A DNA stretch of 64,000 nt, taken from positions 1-64,000 of the forward strand of contig JBDNJM010000154.1 in NCBI GenBank assembly GCA_041687755.1, given 5' to 3'. The notes beneath the pieces were generated by a model that was not told the origin of the DNA, did not search any database, and saw only the letters and a program-made list of their open reading frames with translations. A program made the position numbers and the translations under genes. Positions within the stretch are counted from its first letter, which is position 1. Every line of letters starts with the position of its first letter. Positions 8,377-18,053 of this stretch are shown here, piece after piece. This stretch comes from JBDNJM01 sp041687755. Its GTDB lineage: Bacteria; Planctomycetota; UBA1135; GCA-002686595.

Positions 8377-11300
8377 ATGACCATCCAGCTCTCTGGCCTG
8401 CTGCTGCTCTCCCTCAGCGCACCGCTCTTCGCCCAAGAGGCCCCCGTCCTCGCCCCCCAGGTCGGCCCCCCCACTGGCCTCGACGCGCGCCTCGCCGAAT
8501 GGCGCGCCGATAGCGGCGCCGCCTGGCGCACCCACGCCGACCCCGCGACCGGGTACGCCGAGCACGTCTTCGGCGGCAGCACCGAGGGCACCTTCCGCGC
8601 CGCCCGCGAATCCGACTACGGCGTCCTGGCCCTCGACCACATCGCCCGCGCGAAGGACCTGCTCGGGCTCGAGCTGGACACGCTGGTCGTGGACGAGATC
8701 AGCTACCTGCCGTTCGCCATCACGGGCGGCCGCTCCAAGGTCGCCGTGCGCCTGACCCAAGTGATCGACGGCATCCCCGTCGCCACCGGCTCGGCCAACG
8801 TCCTGATGACGCCCGATGGCGAGCTGCTGGCCCTTGAGAGCAAGGCGCTCCCCGGCCTCTCAGGCTTCAACGTCGTCCCGACGCGCAGCGCTGCCGAGGC
8901 GCTCGAGCGCGCCGCCGCCGAGTTCCGCTTCCAGACCCGTCGCCAGGCCCTTGAGGTCAGCGCCCCCAAGCTCGTCGTCGCCAAGGAGATGGTCGGCAAG
9001 CTCCGCCGCCCGGCTCTCGCCTGGGAGATCGACCTGCAGAACGTCACGCCCGCCGGCGCCATGGCCTACCGCGTGACGGTCTCTGCCGACGGTCAGGAGC
9101 GCATCATCAGCGCCCAGAACCAGGTCCATCAGGCGTTCGACGTGGGCGGGCAGGTCCTGACCAACGCCACCCCCGGCTCCGTGCCCGACACCGCCGGCGC
9201 CCCGGCCGTGCCCGTGCCCGCCGCTTACATGACGGTCACCAGCAGCGCCGGCACGACCACGACCGACGCCAACGGCTTCTTCAACTACGCGGGCGTCAAC
9301 GGTCCGCTCGACGTCACCTTCCGCTACGAAGGCCTCTACAACGACGTCGCCAACTTTCAGGGGTCCGAGCACGTCGTAACCCAGCCGCTCAGCGGCACCG
9401 GCAACTCGGTGACGATGAACCCGAGCCCGACCGAGCTGGTCACCTCCCAGTCCAACGTGTTCGTGTCGATCAACACGATGCGCGACTGGGTGCGCGCGAC
9501 GAACCCGTCCGACTCCATCATGGACGCGATCAACATCGGCGAAGTTAACAGCAACTTCTTCGACGCTGGCTCCTTCGTCATCGACAGCTGCAACGCGGTG
9601 TTCCTCGGCGCCCAAACGCTGTACTTCGAATCCGGCGGCGGCTGCGTCAACACCGCCTACTCGACCGTCGTAGCCCACGAGCAGGGCCACTGGCTCAACG
9701 TGCGCTACAACAGCGGCAACGGTTCCGACGGATTCGGTGAGGGCAACGCAGACGTCTACGCGATGTACCTGTTCAACACCCCTCTCGTGGGCGAAGGCTT
9801 CTTCGGCCCGGGCAGCACCATTCGCACCGGCCTGAACAACAACCAGTTCTGCGGCGACGCGAGCCCCGGCTGCTTCGGCGCCGTGCACACCGACGGCGAG
9901 GTCCTGATGGGCGCGATGTGGAAGATGCGCGCCAACCTCCAGGCGACCCACGGCGACGCCCTCGGCGGCCAGATCGCCGACGGCCTGTTCCTGGGCTGGA
10001 TGAACGCCTACGACCAGGGCGAAATCAAGAGCGTCATCGTCACCCAGATGCTGACCCTCGACGATAACGACGGCGACATCGGCAACGGCACGCCCAACTA
10101 CGAGGACATCAACTCCGCGTTCCAGGCCCAGGGCTTCCCGGGCGTCGACCTGCAGTTCATCGAGCTGCAGACCGTCGCCACCGCCGGCGACACCTTCGAC
10201 CAGGTCGGTCCCTACGGCGTCGCCGTGACCGCCAACCCCCTCGAGGCCTCCGGCATCGCGAGCGTCGACCTGTTCGTTGAAGGCCTGATCGGCTTCCTGC
10301 CGACGCCCATGACGAACGTCTCCGGCAACACCTGGACCGGCTTCATCGCGGGCAAGAACGCGCCCAACGAGGTGCGCTACTTCGTGCGCGCCGAGGATAC
10401 CCTGGGCAACGTCGAGTTCACGCCCGACGGCGGCGCCAGCAACCCACTCACGTTCCAAATCGGCGAGAAGCAGTCGTTCTTCTTCGACGACTTCGAGACC
10501 GGCACGGACAACGGCTGGACCCACGCCCAACTCGCCACCCAGGACGACTGGCAGCGCGGCAACCCGAGCGGTAAGGGCGGCAGTGCCCAAGGCGTCTCCT
10601 GGAGCGACCCCGGCTCCGCGACCAGCGGCACGCGCGTCTGGGGCAACGACATCGGGCCCGACGGCTTCAACGGCTCCTACCAGACGAACGTGATCAACTT
10701 TCTGCGCTCGCCGCAGATCAACCTGGCCTCGGCCGGCTCGGCCACCCTGCGCTTCAACCGCTGGTTGACCGTCGAGCAGGGCCAGTTCGACCAGGCCCAA
10801 ATCCGCGTCGACAACCAGGTCGTCTGGGAGAACCCCTTCACCGGCAACCTGGTCGACACCGACTGGCAGGACTTCCAGCTCGACATCAGCCAGTTCGCCG
10901 GGGACTCCTCGGTGCAACTCGAGTTCCGGCTCGAGAGCGACGGCGGCCTCGAGCTGGGCGGCTGGAACATCGACGACGTACAGATCTTCAGCCTCGACGG
11001 CGTCCCGACCGACTGCCAGCCGAGCCTCTACGGCAGCGGCCTGGCCGGCAGCAACGGCCTCGTCCCGCAGCTGGACAGCGGCGGTCGTCAGTCCCAAATC
11101 GGCTCGGTCGACTTCGCCCTAGAGTTCCGCTCCGGCCTGCCGAATTCCCTGGCCTACCTGGCTTACGGCCCGGCCAGTGCGACTCTGCCGCTGCTCGGCG
11201 GCACCCTGCTGGTCTCGCCGAACGTGGTCCTGCCCGTCAACCTGGATGTGCTCGGCGCGGCGACCCTACCGGCTCCCCTGCCGAACGACCCGGGCCTCGT

Positions 11301-11397
11301 GGGCAGCAGCCTGTACGCCCAAGGCTTCGTCGTCGACGGCGGCGCGCCCGAGAACTTCTCGATCACCCGCGGCCTGCAGCTGACCTTCTGCAACTGA
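8377..11397 (+). CDS. Secreted zinc metalloprotease with C-terminal planctomycete-type domain
   Basis: A 1006-residue exported protein. The ATG at 8377 puts a signal peptide at the very N-terminus (TIQLSGLLLLSLSAPLFAQ). Next comes an FTP/propeptide-like region (about 30-250), then a catalytic part with HEQGH in VVAHEQGHWLN, followed by FGEGNADVYAMY, which matches the HExxH...E zinc site of gluzincin-type peptidases. After that come an Ig-like stretch and a MAM/laminin-G-like module starting FFFDDFETG. The last 110 residues (YGSGLAGSNGL...SLYAQGFVVDGGAP) resemble the C-terminal domain also found in the remnant at 50076-50755. Probable role: extracellular protein digestion. The gene ends before a strong hairpin at 11443. 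Confidence 0.8.
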   Translation: MTIQLSGLLLLSLSAPLFAQEAPVLAPQVGPPTGLDARLAEWRADSGAAWRTHADPATGYAEHVFGGSTEGTFRAARESDYGVLALDHIARAKDLLGLELDTLVVDEISYLPFAITGGRSKVAVRLTQVIDGIPVATGSANVLMTPDGELLALESKALPGLSGFNVVPTRSAAEALERAAAEFRFQTRRQALEVSAPKLVVAKEMVGKLRRPALAWEIDLQNVTPAGAMAYRVTVSADGQERIISAQNQVHQAFDVGGQVLTNATPGSVPDTAGAPAVPVPAAYMTVTSSAGTTTTDANGFFNYAGVNGPLDVTFRYEGLYNDVANFQGSEHVVTQPLSGTGNSVTMNPSPTELVTSQSNVFVSINTMRDWVRATNPSDSIMDAINIGEVNSNFFDAGSFVIDSCNAVFLGAQTLYFESGGGCVNTAYSTVVAHEQGHWLNVRYNSGNGSDGFGEGNADVYAMYLFNTPLVGEGFFGPGSTIRTGLNNNQFCGDASPGCFGAVHTDGEVLMGAMWKMRANLQATHGDALGGQIADGLFLGWMNAYDQGEIKSVIVTQMLTLDDNDGDIGNGTPNYEDINSAFQAQGFPGVDLQFIELQTVATAGDTFDQVGPYGVAVTANPLEASGIASVDLFVEGLIGFLPTPMTNVSGNTWTGFIAGKNAPNEVRYFVRAEDTLGNVEFTPDGGASNPLTFQIGEKQSFFFDDFETGTDNGWTHAQLATQDDWQRGNPSGKGGSAQGVSWSDPGSATSGTRVWGNDIGPDGFNGSYQTNVINFLRSPQINLASAGSATLRFNRWLTVEQGQFDQAQIRVDNQVVWENPFTGNLVDTDWQDFQLDISQFAGDSSVQLEFRLESDGGLELGGWNIDDVQIFSLDGVPTDCQPSLYGSGLAGSNGLVPQLDSGGRQSQIGSVDFALEFRSGLPNSLAYLAYGPASATLPLLGGTLLVSPNVVLPVNLDVLGAATLPAPLPNDPGLVGSSLYAQGFVVDGGAPENFSITRGLQLTFCN

Positions 11398-11442
11398 TCG
11401 GGTGAAATCGGACGGGCCAGCTAGGCCTGTCGGATGAAGCAA

Positions 11443-11476
11443 GCGGCGGAACGGACCCTCGGGCTCGTTCCGCCGC
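11443..11476 (+). terminator. Hairpin terminator after the metalloprotease gene
   Basis: An 11-bp perfect GC-rich stem (GCGGCGGAACG / CGTTCCGCCGC) with a 12-nt loop, 46 nt after the protease stop. No long T-run follows. It lies upstream of the ppx ATG at 11554, which argues against a ppx start further upstream. Confidence 0.65.
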
Positions 11477-11538
11477 GCTGCATTCCAGGCCCTTCCAGGG
11501 GCTCGAACTGGAGCGATGCATCTGCGGCGGCCCTGCCG

Positions 11539-11544
11539 TACGCT
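11539..11544 (+). promoter_or_regulatory. -10-like box TACGCT, leaderless spacing
   Basis: TACGCT lies 9 nt before the ATG at 11554. Together with the hairpin just upstream, it sets the ppx start. Confidence 0.5.
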
Positions 11545-11553
11545 TGGGCCCGA

Positions 11554-13077
11554 ATGGTCGTCCCAGCCCAGCTCTCCAATGCCACCGAAGCCGATCCGCG
11601 CGTGCTCGCCGCGGTCGATCTCGGCTCCAACAGCTTCCACATGGTGGTCGCTCGCTTCGACGGCCGGACGATCGAGGTCGTCGACAGGCTGAGGGAGACC
11701 GTCCGGCTCGCCGAGGGCCTCGACGCCAAGGGCCAACTCGGCGGCGCCGCCCGCGACCGCGCCCTCGCCTGCCTGGAGCGCTTCGGTGAACGCCTGCGCG
11801 GGCTCGAGCCCCAGGCTGTCCGCGCGGTCGGCACGAACACCCTGCGCAAGGCCAAGAACTCAAGGGCGTTCCTGCGCCGCGCCCAGCGCGCGCTCGGGCA
11901 CCGAATCGAGATCCTGCCCGGCGCCGAGGAGGCCCGCCTGATCTACCTGGGCGTCGCCCACGACATCGCCGACGACGACGGCCGCCGGCTCGTCATCGAC
12001 ATCGGCGGTGGCAGCACCGAGATCGTGATCGGCGAGCGCTTCGAGACGCTGCTCGCCGAGAGCCTGCACATGGGCTGCGTCTCCTACACCAAGCGCTTCT
12101 TCAGCGACGGCAAGCTCACCCTCCGCGCCTTCGAGCGTGCGGAGCTCGCCGCCGCCGGCGAGGTCCTGGGCGTCGCCAAGGGCTTCCTGAAGCTCGGCCA
12201 CGTCGACCTGGTCGGCGCCTCCGGCACCTCGAACGCCATCTCCAGCATCCTGGCCGCCAACGGCTGGACGCGCGGCACGATCACGCTGGCGGGCCTCGAC
12301 CGCCTCGTCGAAGCCCTCATCGAGGCCGCTCGCTCCGACCGCCTCGAACTCCCTGGCCTCTCTGCCGACCGCCGGGTGGTCATCGCGGGCGGCACCGCGA
12401 TCCTGCGCTCGATCTTCCGCGAGTTATCCTTGAGCGAGATGCGCTGCTCCTCCCAGGCCCTGCGCGAAGGCCTGATGCAAGACCTGCTCGGCCGCATCCG
12501 ACACGAGGACGTGCGCGAGACCTCCATGCGCCGCATGCAGGAGCGCTACGGCGTGGACGCAGTCCACTCCGAGCGCGTCGCCAAGACCGCCCTCGCCCTG
12601 CACGCCGCCGCCGGCGTCCGCGACACCGCCGCCTTTGAGCGTTCGGCCAACTTCCTCTCCTGGGCCGCAGGCCTGTTCGAGATCGGCCTCGCCGTACGCC
12701 ACTCCGGCTACCACAAGCACGGCGCCTACCTGCTGCAGCACTCGGACCTGCCCGGCTTCTCCTCGGACGACCAAGACCTGCTCGCGCTGCTGGTCCGCAG
12801 CCACCGCCGCAAGCTCGACCGCGCCCTGTTCAAGGAGCTCAGCCCGCTCGAGCCCCGCGGCGCCCTGCGCCTCGCCACCCTGCTGCGCCTCGCCGTGCTG
12901 CTCAACCGCGGCCGCGGCACGCCGAAGGTCCCGAGGATCCAGGTGCGCTACGAGCGCAGCGAACTCGAGCTCACCTTCCCAAAGGCCTGGCTCGACGAGC
13001 ATCCCCTGACCCGCGCGGACCTAGAGCTGGAGCGCTCGCTGCTGACGGCGGTCGGGGTGCGGCTGGAGTTCCGATAG
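11554..13077 (+). CDS. ppx: Exopolyphosphatase / pppGpp phosphohydrolase (Ppx/GppA family)
   Basis: A 507-residue protein that removes terminal phosphate from polyphosphate or pppGpp. The ASKHA fold shows in VDLGSNSFHMVV near the N-terminus and VIDIGGGSTEIVIGE about 120 residues later. The C-terminal 190 residues (from about MRRMQERYGVD) contain an HD-like helical region with HSERVAKTA and RHSGYHKHGAY, as in long Ppx proteins. The ATG at 11554 is chosen because a terminator hairpin and a -10 box lie just upstream. It faces ppk across a 737-nt gap, so both synthesis and breakdown of polyphosphate are encoded here. Ppx and GppA activities cannot be separated by motif. Confidence 0.9.
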   Translation: MVVPAQLSNATEADPRVLAAVDLGSNSFHMVVARFDGRTIEVVDRLRETVRLAEGLDAKGQLGGAARDRALACLERFGERLRGLEPQAVRAVGTNTLRKAKNSRAFLRRAQRALGHRIEILPGAEEARLIYLGVAHDIADDDGRRLVIDIGGGSTEIVIGERFETLLAESLHMGCVSYTKRFFSDGKLTLRAFERAELAAAGEVLGVAKGFLKLGHVDLVGASGTSNAISSILAANGWTRGTITLAGLDRLVEALIEAARSDRLELPGLSADRRVVIAGGTAILRSIFRELSLSEMRCSSQALREGLMQDLLGRIRHEDVRETSMRRMQERYGVDAVHSERVAKTALALHAAAGVRDTAAFERSANFLSWAAGLFEIGLAVRHSGYHKHGAYLLQHSDLPGFSSDDQDLLALLVRSHRRKLDRALFKELSPLEPRGALRLATLLRLAVLLNRGRGTPKVPRIQVRYERSELELTFPKAWLDEHPLTRADLELERSLLTAVGVRLEFR

Positions 13078-13814
13078 AGACCGGTCCCTGAACGGCCCAC
13101 GGATCGCCGGGGCCGCGTACGCTCGGGCGATACACGCCCTCGCTCGACTCGCTCTCTTCGTGCTTGCGATGCTCGGAGGCGATCACGCCCGACAGCAGCC
13201 ATCCACCAACGTCCAACCGGACCCTTCGCTCCCTGCCACTGCGGCCGTGGATTTGATGTCGTGAAACATCTCACCATCTTCATTGCAACCCGGCCCTCGA
13301 CGAACAACTTGCTCGCTCGAGGGTCTGTCACGGCCGCACTTTCTCCTACTCGAAGTGAGCATGGGCTAGAATTTTGCGATTGCTTCGAGATGGGGTTCGG
13401 GTGTTCGTGATGCGTCAGGGTGATTTTTCCTCCCTTTCAACGCGGACTGTGAACAGGTCCAAACAAAATATGTGTCTCGAAGCTTGCACCAACAAGCCGC
13501 CCTCGCACTGGACAAGCCCCTCTCGAGGCATCCAGCGCCACCAGACGTACGGAAGAGGTGCAGGCAGACCTACTCCTGCAAGGATCACGGTGCAAGGTGA
13601 GGAACCCTACGCTGTACCCAGGCCGCGCTGATCTTTGTCGAAATCGGGTAGCTGGACCCTCATCGAACCTCGACGCGGCCCCTGGTGAGCACGCCGACCA
13701 CCGGAATCTGCAGTAATCGCTACCGCAAATATGGGCGGGACCAAGATCCGAAGGTCTGCGACCTCACAGGCCACGGGGCTGCTATGCGATCGGGACCCCG
13801 CGGAGGGGACGCTC
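13078..13814. other. Long intergenic gap between convergent ppx and ppk
   Basis: 737 nt with visibly lower GC (runs such as GATTTTTCCTCCC and AACAAAATATGTG) than the flanking genes. A short 85-codon frame on the plus strand (13374-13631) has no recognisable motif and no good start signal. A weak hairpin CGGCCC/GGGCCG follows ppx near 13096. No RNA gene is recognised. It may hold a decayed or acquired segment. Confidence 0.5.
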
Positions 13815-16091
13815 CTAGTCCCCCGTCGACGCCGACAACTTTTCCAGCAGCTCGAGCTGGCTGTAGCGCGGCGCGCGCTTGCTCGACGGGCGCACGTAGC
13901 TGCCGTCGGCGAGCAGCTTCCACGACTGGGTGTTGTCGCGCAGGGGCACTTCGAAGCACTCGCTGATCACGCGGCGCTTCAGCTTCGGGTCGAGGATCGG
14001 GAAGGCGGCCTCGACGCGGCGGAAGAAGTTGCGGCTCATGAAGTCGGCGCTGGAACCCCAGACTTCCTCCTCACCGGCGGCGTGGAAGAAGTAGACGCGG
14101 TGGTGCTCGAGGAAGCGGCCGATGATCGAGCGCACGCGGATGCGCTCGGACAGGCCGGGCACGCCCGGACGCAGGCAGCAGGCGCCGCGGACCAGCAGCT
14201 CGACGGTGACGCCGGCCTGACTCGCCTCGTAGAGCGCGCGGATGATGCGCGGCTCGGTGAGCGAGTTCATCTTGGCCATGACCTTGGCCGGGCGTCCCGC
14301 GCGGGCCTCGAGGGCTTCGCGTTCGACGCGTGCGATCAGGCTCTTGTGCAGGGTGAAGGGCGCGTGCAGCAGCAGGCGCATGCGGCGCACCTTGCCCATG
14401 CCCGTCAACTGGGCGAACAGTTGGTGGGTGTCCTCGCCGAGGTCGGCGTTGGAGCTGAGCAAGCCCAGGTCGGTGTACGCGCGAGCGGTGCCGGTGTGGT
14501 AGTTGCCGGTGCCGAGGTGCACGTAGCGGCGCAGGCGCTTGCCCTCGCGGCGCACGACCAGCACCAGTTTTGCGTGGGTCTTGTGGCCAACGATGCCGTA
14601 GACGACGTGCACGCCCGCTTCTTGGAGGCGCTGGGAGTGGTCGATATTGGCTTCTTCGTCAAAACGCGCGCGCAGCTCGACGACGGCGGTCACGTCCTTG
14701 CCGTTGACCGCCGCCTGGGCCAGGGCGTCGACCACGGCCGAGTCCTCGCCGGCGCGGTACAGAGTCTGCTTGATGGCCAGCACGTTCGGATCGACCGAGG
14801 CCTGGCGCAAGAACTCCACGACCGGCGCGAACGACTCGTAGGGGTGGTGCAGCAGCACGTCCCCGGCGCGCAGGGTCTCGAAGATGTCGGTCGAGCGCTG
14901 TAGCACGTGCGGGATGCCGGGCGTGAAGCTCTGGAACTTTAGGTCCGGGCGATCGACGTGGCTGAGCAGCGCCTGCAGCCGGTTCAGGTTGACCGGGCCG
15001 TCCACCTGGTAGAGATCCTCGGCCTCGAGGTTGAGCCGCTCCAGCAGGAACTCGGCCATGTCCGCGGGGCAGTTGCCGGCCACCTCGAGGCGCACGGCGT
15101 CGCCGTAGTTGCGCCGCGGCAGCTCGCCCTCGAGCGCGCGCAGGAGGTCCTCGGCCTCCTCCTCATCGACCCACAGGTCGCTGTTGCGGGTGACGCGGAA
15201 CTGGTAGCAACCGGTGGGCTCCAGGCCGGGGAACAGCGCCCCCACCTGGGAGTGAATCACGCTGGAGAGCAGCACGAACGTGTGCTCGCCCTCGCCGAGT
15301 TCGCTGGGCACCGGGATCAGCCGGTTCAGCGAGCGCGGCACGTTCACCACGACCACCCCGCCCTCGCGGCCGAAGGCGTCGCGGCCCTCAAGGGGCACAA
15401 GAAAATTGAGGCTCTTGTTGAGCACGCGCGGGAACGGGTGCGCCGGGTCGATCGCGACCGGCGTCAGCACCGGGGCCACTTCGCCGAGGAAGAAGCGCCG
15501 CACCCACTTGGCGAGCGGTTCGCTCCAGGAGTGGCGCGGCAGCACCAGGATCCCCTCCTTCGCGAGCGACGGGAGGATCTCACCGTTCAGCACCGCGTAC
15601 TGCGCCTCGACCAGGCGATGGGCGGCCTCGGAGATGTGGCCCAACAGCTCACGCGGCGCGGCCTCATCGGGGCCGAGCGGTCGATCCAGGCCAAGCTGCA
15701 GCTGCTGCTTGAGGCCCGAGACGCGGATCTCGAAGAACTCGTCGAGGTTGGTCGAACAGATCGACAGAAAGCGCACGCGCTCAAGCAGTGGCGTGCCGGG
15801 ATCCTTCGCCTGCTCCAGAACGCGACGGTTGAACTCGAGCAACGAGAGTTCGCGGTTCGTGAACAGCTCGGCGGGCTTGAGGCCCCCGAGCCGGCTGCCC
15901 TTGCGCGTGCTGGTGCGCGGCGTGGCACCCGCACTGCGACTCGGCGTCGCGCGATTCTCGGCGCCCTTTGCGCCAGAGGATTTCGAGGCCGAGCCGGGCG
16001 TCGAAGGCTGGGCTGCGGGCTTGCGCTCCGGCTTGGGGTTGGGGTTGGGGTCGGCTTGGGGATCCTTCATGGTCTTGCCCGATTGCACCAC
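13815..16091 (-). CDS. ppk: Polyphosphate kinase 1
   Basis: Reversibly transfers the gamma-phosphate of ATP to polyphosphate. All PPK1 regions are visible: N-domain FTNRELSLLEFNRRVLEQA, FLSICSTNLDEFFEIRVSG, then the PLD-like catalytic half with AVVELRARFDEEANI, GHKTHAKLVLVVRR (the phosphorylated His lies in this region) and HLGTGNYH. The first 70 residues are low complexity, with a short NPNPNPKP repeat coded by tandem TTGGGG units, so the protein is 758 residues against the usual 690 or so. The GTG at 16091 is kept because a TAGGCA box lies 7 nt upstream; an ATG at 16070 is the alternative. Confidence 0.95.
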   Translation of the reverse strand: MVQSGKTMKDPQADPNPNPKPERKPAAQPSTPGSASKSSGAKGAENRATPSRSAGATPRTSTRKGSRLGGLKPAELFTNRELSLLEFNRRVLEQAKDPGTPLLERVRFLSICSTNLDEFFEIRVSGLKQQLQLGLDRPLGPDEAAPRELLGHISEAAHRLVEAQYAVLNGEILPSLAKEGILVLPRHSWSEPLAKWVRRFFLGEVAPVLTPVAIDPAHPFPRVLNKSLNFLVPLEGRDAFGREGGVVVVNVPRSLNRLIPVPSELGEGEHTFVLLSSVIHSQVGALFPGLEPTGCYQFRVTRNSDLWVDEEEAEDLLRALEGELPRRNYGDAVRLEVAGNCPADMAEFLLERLNLEAEDLYQVDGPVNLNRLQALLSHVDRPDLKFQSFTPGIPHVLQRSTDIFETLRAGDVLLHHPYESFAPVVEFLRQASVDPNVLAIKQTLYRAGEDSAVVDALAQAAVNGKDVTAVVELRARFDEEANIDHSQRLQEAGVHVVYGIVGHKTHAKLVLVVRREGKRLRRYVHLGTGNYHTGTARAYTDLGLLSSNADLGEDTHQLFAQLTGMGKVRRMRLLLHAPFTLHKSLIARVEREALEARAGRPAKVMAKMNSLTEPRIIRALYEASQAGVTVELLVRGACCLRPGVPGLSERIRVRSIIGRFLEHHRVYFFHAAGEEEVWGSSADFMSRNFFRRVEAAFPILDPKLKRRVISECFEVPLRDNTQSWKLLADGSYVRPSSKRAPRYSQLELLEKLSASTGD

Positions 16092-16098
16092 GCGCGCC

Positions 16099-16104
16099 TG
16101 CCTA
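16099..16104 (-). promoter_or_regulatory. -10-like box TAGGCA before ppk
   Basis: TAGGCA lies 7 nt before the GTG at 16091, with no Shine-Dalgarno between. Confidence 0.4.
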
Positions 16105-16155
16105 CGCCTCGCTCAGCTGTGCCCGTGTGATCCGAATTCGCGAGCGCTTGAAGAA

Positions 16156-17043
16156 TCAAGTGCTGCGCTCTTCGAGGCCCCCGAGGCAGGTCTCGAGAAC
16201 GTCGCTGGTCGGGAGCTTAGGGAACGCGCCGTCGCCGCCCTGGATCAGGCGCGCGGCGCGCTCGGCGAAGCGCAGCGCGAGGTCCACGCGCCACTCTTGG
16301 ACGAGGGCGGTCAACAGCGCCGCGGTGAACACGAACTCGGAGGGCAGCTGGTCGCTCGCTGCGACGCCCGTCTCGCGGTCGAGCTCCAGGAAGCGCTCGC
16401 CGTCGAACAGCAGCGCGCCGCCCTCCCGCCGGCTCACGACGACCTTCGACGGACCAAAGGCGGCCAGCCGCCGGGCGAGGCCCTTGGCACCGACCTTCTC
16501 ACCCAGGCAACGGGCGAGCACGCGCGCCTCCGATTCGGTCGCCACCAAGACGTCCACCTGGGCCAACATGGCCGGATCCAGCTCTCGTGCGGGGCTCGCG
16601 TGCAGCACGGTGAAGCGCCCGGCGCCGCTCGAGGACTCCACGGCCTGGATGATGTGGTCGTCGTCGAGCTCAAGCTGAACGAGCACGGCGTCCGCACGCT
16701 GCAGCGGCCCCAGCGCGTCGATCAAGTCGGCGTGCAGCTCCAGCCCCTCGCTGTGGGTCTCCTGCTCGCCGGGCTTCGCCTCCGCCATCGGCGCACTGTC
16801 CCGCAGCGAGAAGGCCGCAACCGTGATGCCCTCGGCGACCAGGGGCGCTCGCAGCGCCGCGGGGCACTGGCTGGGCTGCACGCCCACGACCAGGCGTACC
16901 GTGTGGCCGAGCCGCGCGAGCGCGACGGCAAGCTGGGCGGCCATACCGGCGGGCTGCAGTTCGGACTCGCCTCCGGCTTCAGCGTCGGGACTCGGCTGCA
17001 GGCGGGCTCGCAGGGCGCCGACGACGGTAATTTCGAGACTCAT
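16156..17043 (-). CDS. PfkB/ribokinase-like protein lacking the GAGD motif
   Basis: A 295-residue protein with the general ribokinase layout: a beta-rich start MSLEITVVG, GMAAQLAVALARLGH near 33-47 (matching the GGx-N-A-LA-LG element), a VDVLVATESEARVL stretch near 163-176 and a VVVSRREGGALLFDG strand near 201-215. Where active kinases carry the catalytic GAGD(x)F motif, this protein reads SDQLPSEFVFTAALLTALV (230-248); the catalytic Asp-containing tetrapeptide is missing. It may be an inactive or repurposed sugar/nucleoside kinase. It follows the membrane-protein gene by 53 nt and precedes ppk by 64 nt, all on the minus strand. Confidence 0.6.
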   Translation of the reverse strand: MSLEITVVGALRARLQPSPDAEAGGESELQPAGMAAQLAVALARLGHTVRLVVGVQPSQCPAALRAPLVAEGITVAAFSLRDSAPMAEAKPGEQETHSEGLELHADLIDALGPLQRADAVLVQLELDDDHIIQAVESSSGAGRFTVLHASPARELDPAMLAQVDVLVATESEARVLARCLGEKVGAKGLARRLAAFGPSKVVVSRREGGALLFDGERFLELDRETGVAASDQLPSEFVFTAALLTALVQEWRVDLALRFAERAARLIQGGDGAFPKLPTSDVLETCLGGLEERST

Positions 17044-17096
17044 AGGGGCCTGGGGCGCGGGGTCTGGGTCGACCGCCTCGCAAGGGCGGGTGCAGG

Positions 17097-18053
17097 CTAC
17101 CGGCCCGAATCGCCGGTGGACACCCCCCGCTCGGCCCCCACGGGAGCGCGCTTGGAGGGAAAAGCTGGAAGGGATCCTAGGCCGAGCACGGCGACCCCAC
17201 CAGCCAGCAGCCCCGCGGGGACGGCGTCGGGCCCCACGACCCGGGCTGCCAGGGCCGCGGCGGCCGTCAGGAGCAGCGCGGCCAGCCCCGCCGCTCGCCC
17301 TAGGCGCCAGCCGCCTAAGGCTCCTGCAACGACCCCCAGCCCCACCAGCGGGCCAACAAAGACCACGGAAGACCCGGCCAACAGGCCGCGCGCCAGCCCT
17401 CCGAACCCTCGCGATCGGGCCCACAGACCCAGCACCCCACTCCCCAGGGCGATCCACAGGTCCCAGCCCCCGCTCCGCAACGGGGCCCAAGCCGACAGGC
17501 GGCGCAGCCCGGTGTGCCGTTCGAACTCTGAACCGCCCAGCGCGAGCAGCCCTAGGGACAGCACGGCCAGCAGTCCGCAACCGATCCAACGCGCTCCAGA
17601 TCGGCCGCGTGAGACCAGCTCGAACACCACGGCGGCCAGCGGCGCAGCAACGAGGGCAGCAGTCGTGGGCCCGGGCCCGAACCCGAAGTGCCCGAGGTCC
17701 GCCGCGAGCAACACGACCGCGGCAGCCAGCGCCGGCCCGCCCAGCAGAGGATCGCGCCCGACCAACTCCTGCAGCGCCCAGCCCTGCGCGCCGGGACCCC
17801 TCCTAGCAGACGCCGAACAACACGCGGCCAGCGCTGCCGCACCCGCTGCGCCAACGATGCGCAGGACATCCAGCGCTCGGGCCCGGGCGAGCGCCGCCGC
17901 GTCGCCGCTCTGCGGATCCTCGAAGACTGCGGCCAGTCCGACGTCCGGCGGCAAGCCCGCCGACAACAAGAGCCACCCGGCCACGCCGAGCGCCGCTACC
18001 AGGGCCCAGGCGCCCCGACGGCCGCGCGAGCGCCCCGGCGCCCGCGCGCTCAC
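17097..18053 (-). CDS. Multi-pass membrane protein of unknown function
   Basis: A 318-residue, Ala/Leu/Gly-rich protein with about eight predicted transmembrane segments, for example WALVAALGVAGWLLLSAGL near the start, ALAAAVVLLAADLGHFGFG and GPTTAALVAAPLAAVVFEL. A basic N-terminus (RSRGRRG) suggests a cytoplasmic N-terminal end. No family motif is recognised. Its ATG overlaps the OsmC-family stop by 4 nt, so the two are co-transcribed, and the PfkB-like gene follows. Function is unknown. Confidence 0.65.
   Translation of the reverse strand: MSARAPGRSRGRRGAWALVAALGVAGWLLLSAGLPPDVGLAAVFEDPQSGDAAALARARALDVLRIVGAAGAAALAACCSASARRGPGAQGWALQELVGRDPLLGGPALAAAVVLLAADLGHFGFGPGPTTAALVAAPLAAVVFELVSRGRSGARWIGCGLLAVLSLGLLALGGSEFERHTGLRRLSAWAPLRSGGWDLWIALGSGVLGLWARSRGFGGLARGLLAGSSVVFVGPLVGLGVVAGALGGWRLGRAAGLAALLLTAAAALAARVVGPDAVPAGLLAGGVAVLGLGSLPAFPSKRAPVGAERGVSTGDSGR

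Noticed and set aside
13374..13631. An 85-codon plus-strand frame between ppx and ppk
   Set aside because: No motif, no start signal of the type seen elsewhere, and composition does not look like the neighbouring genes.
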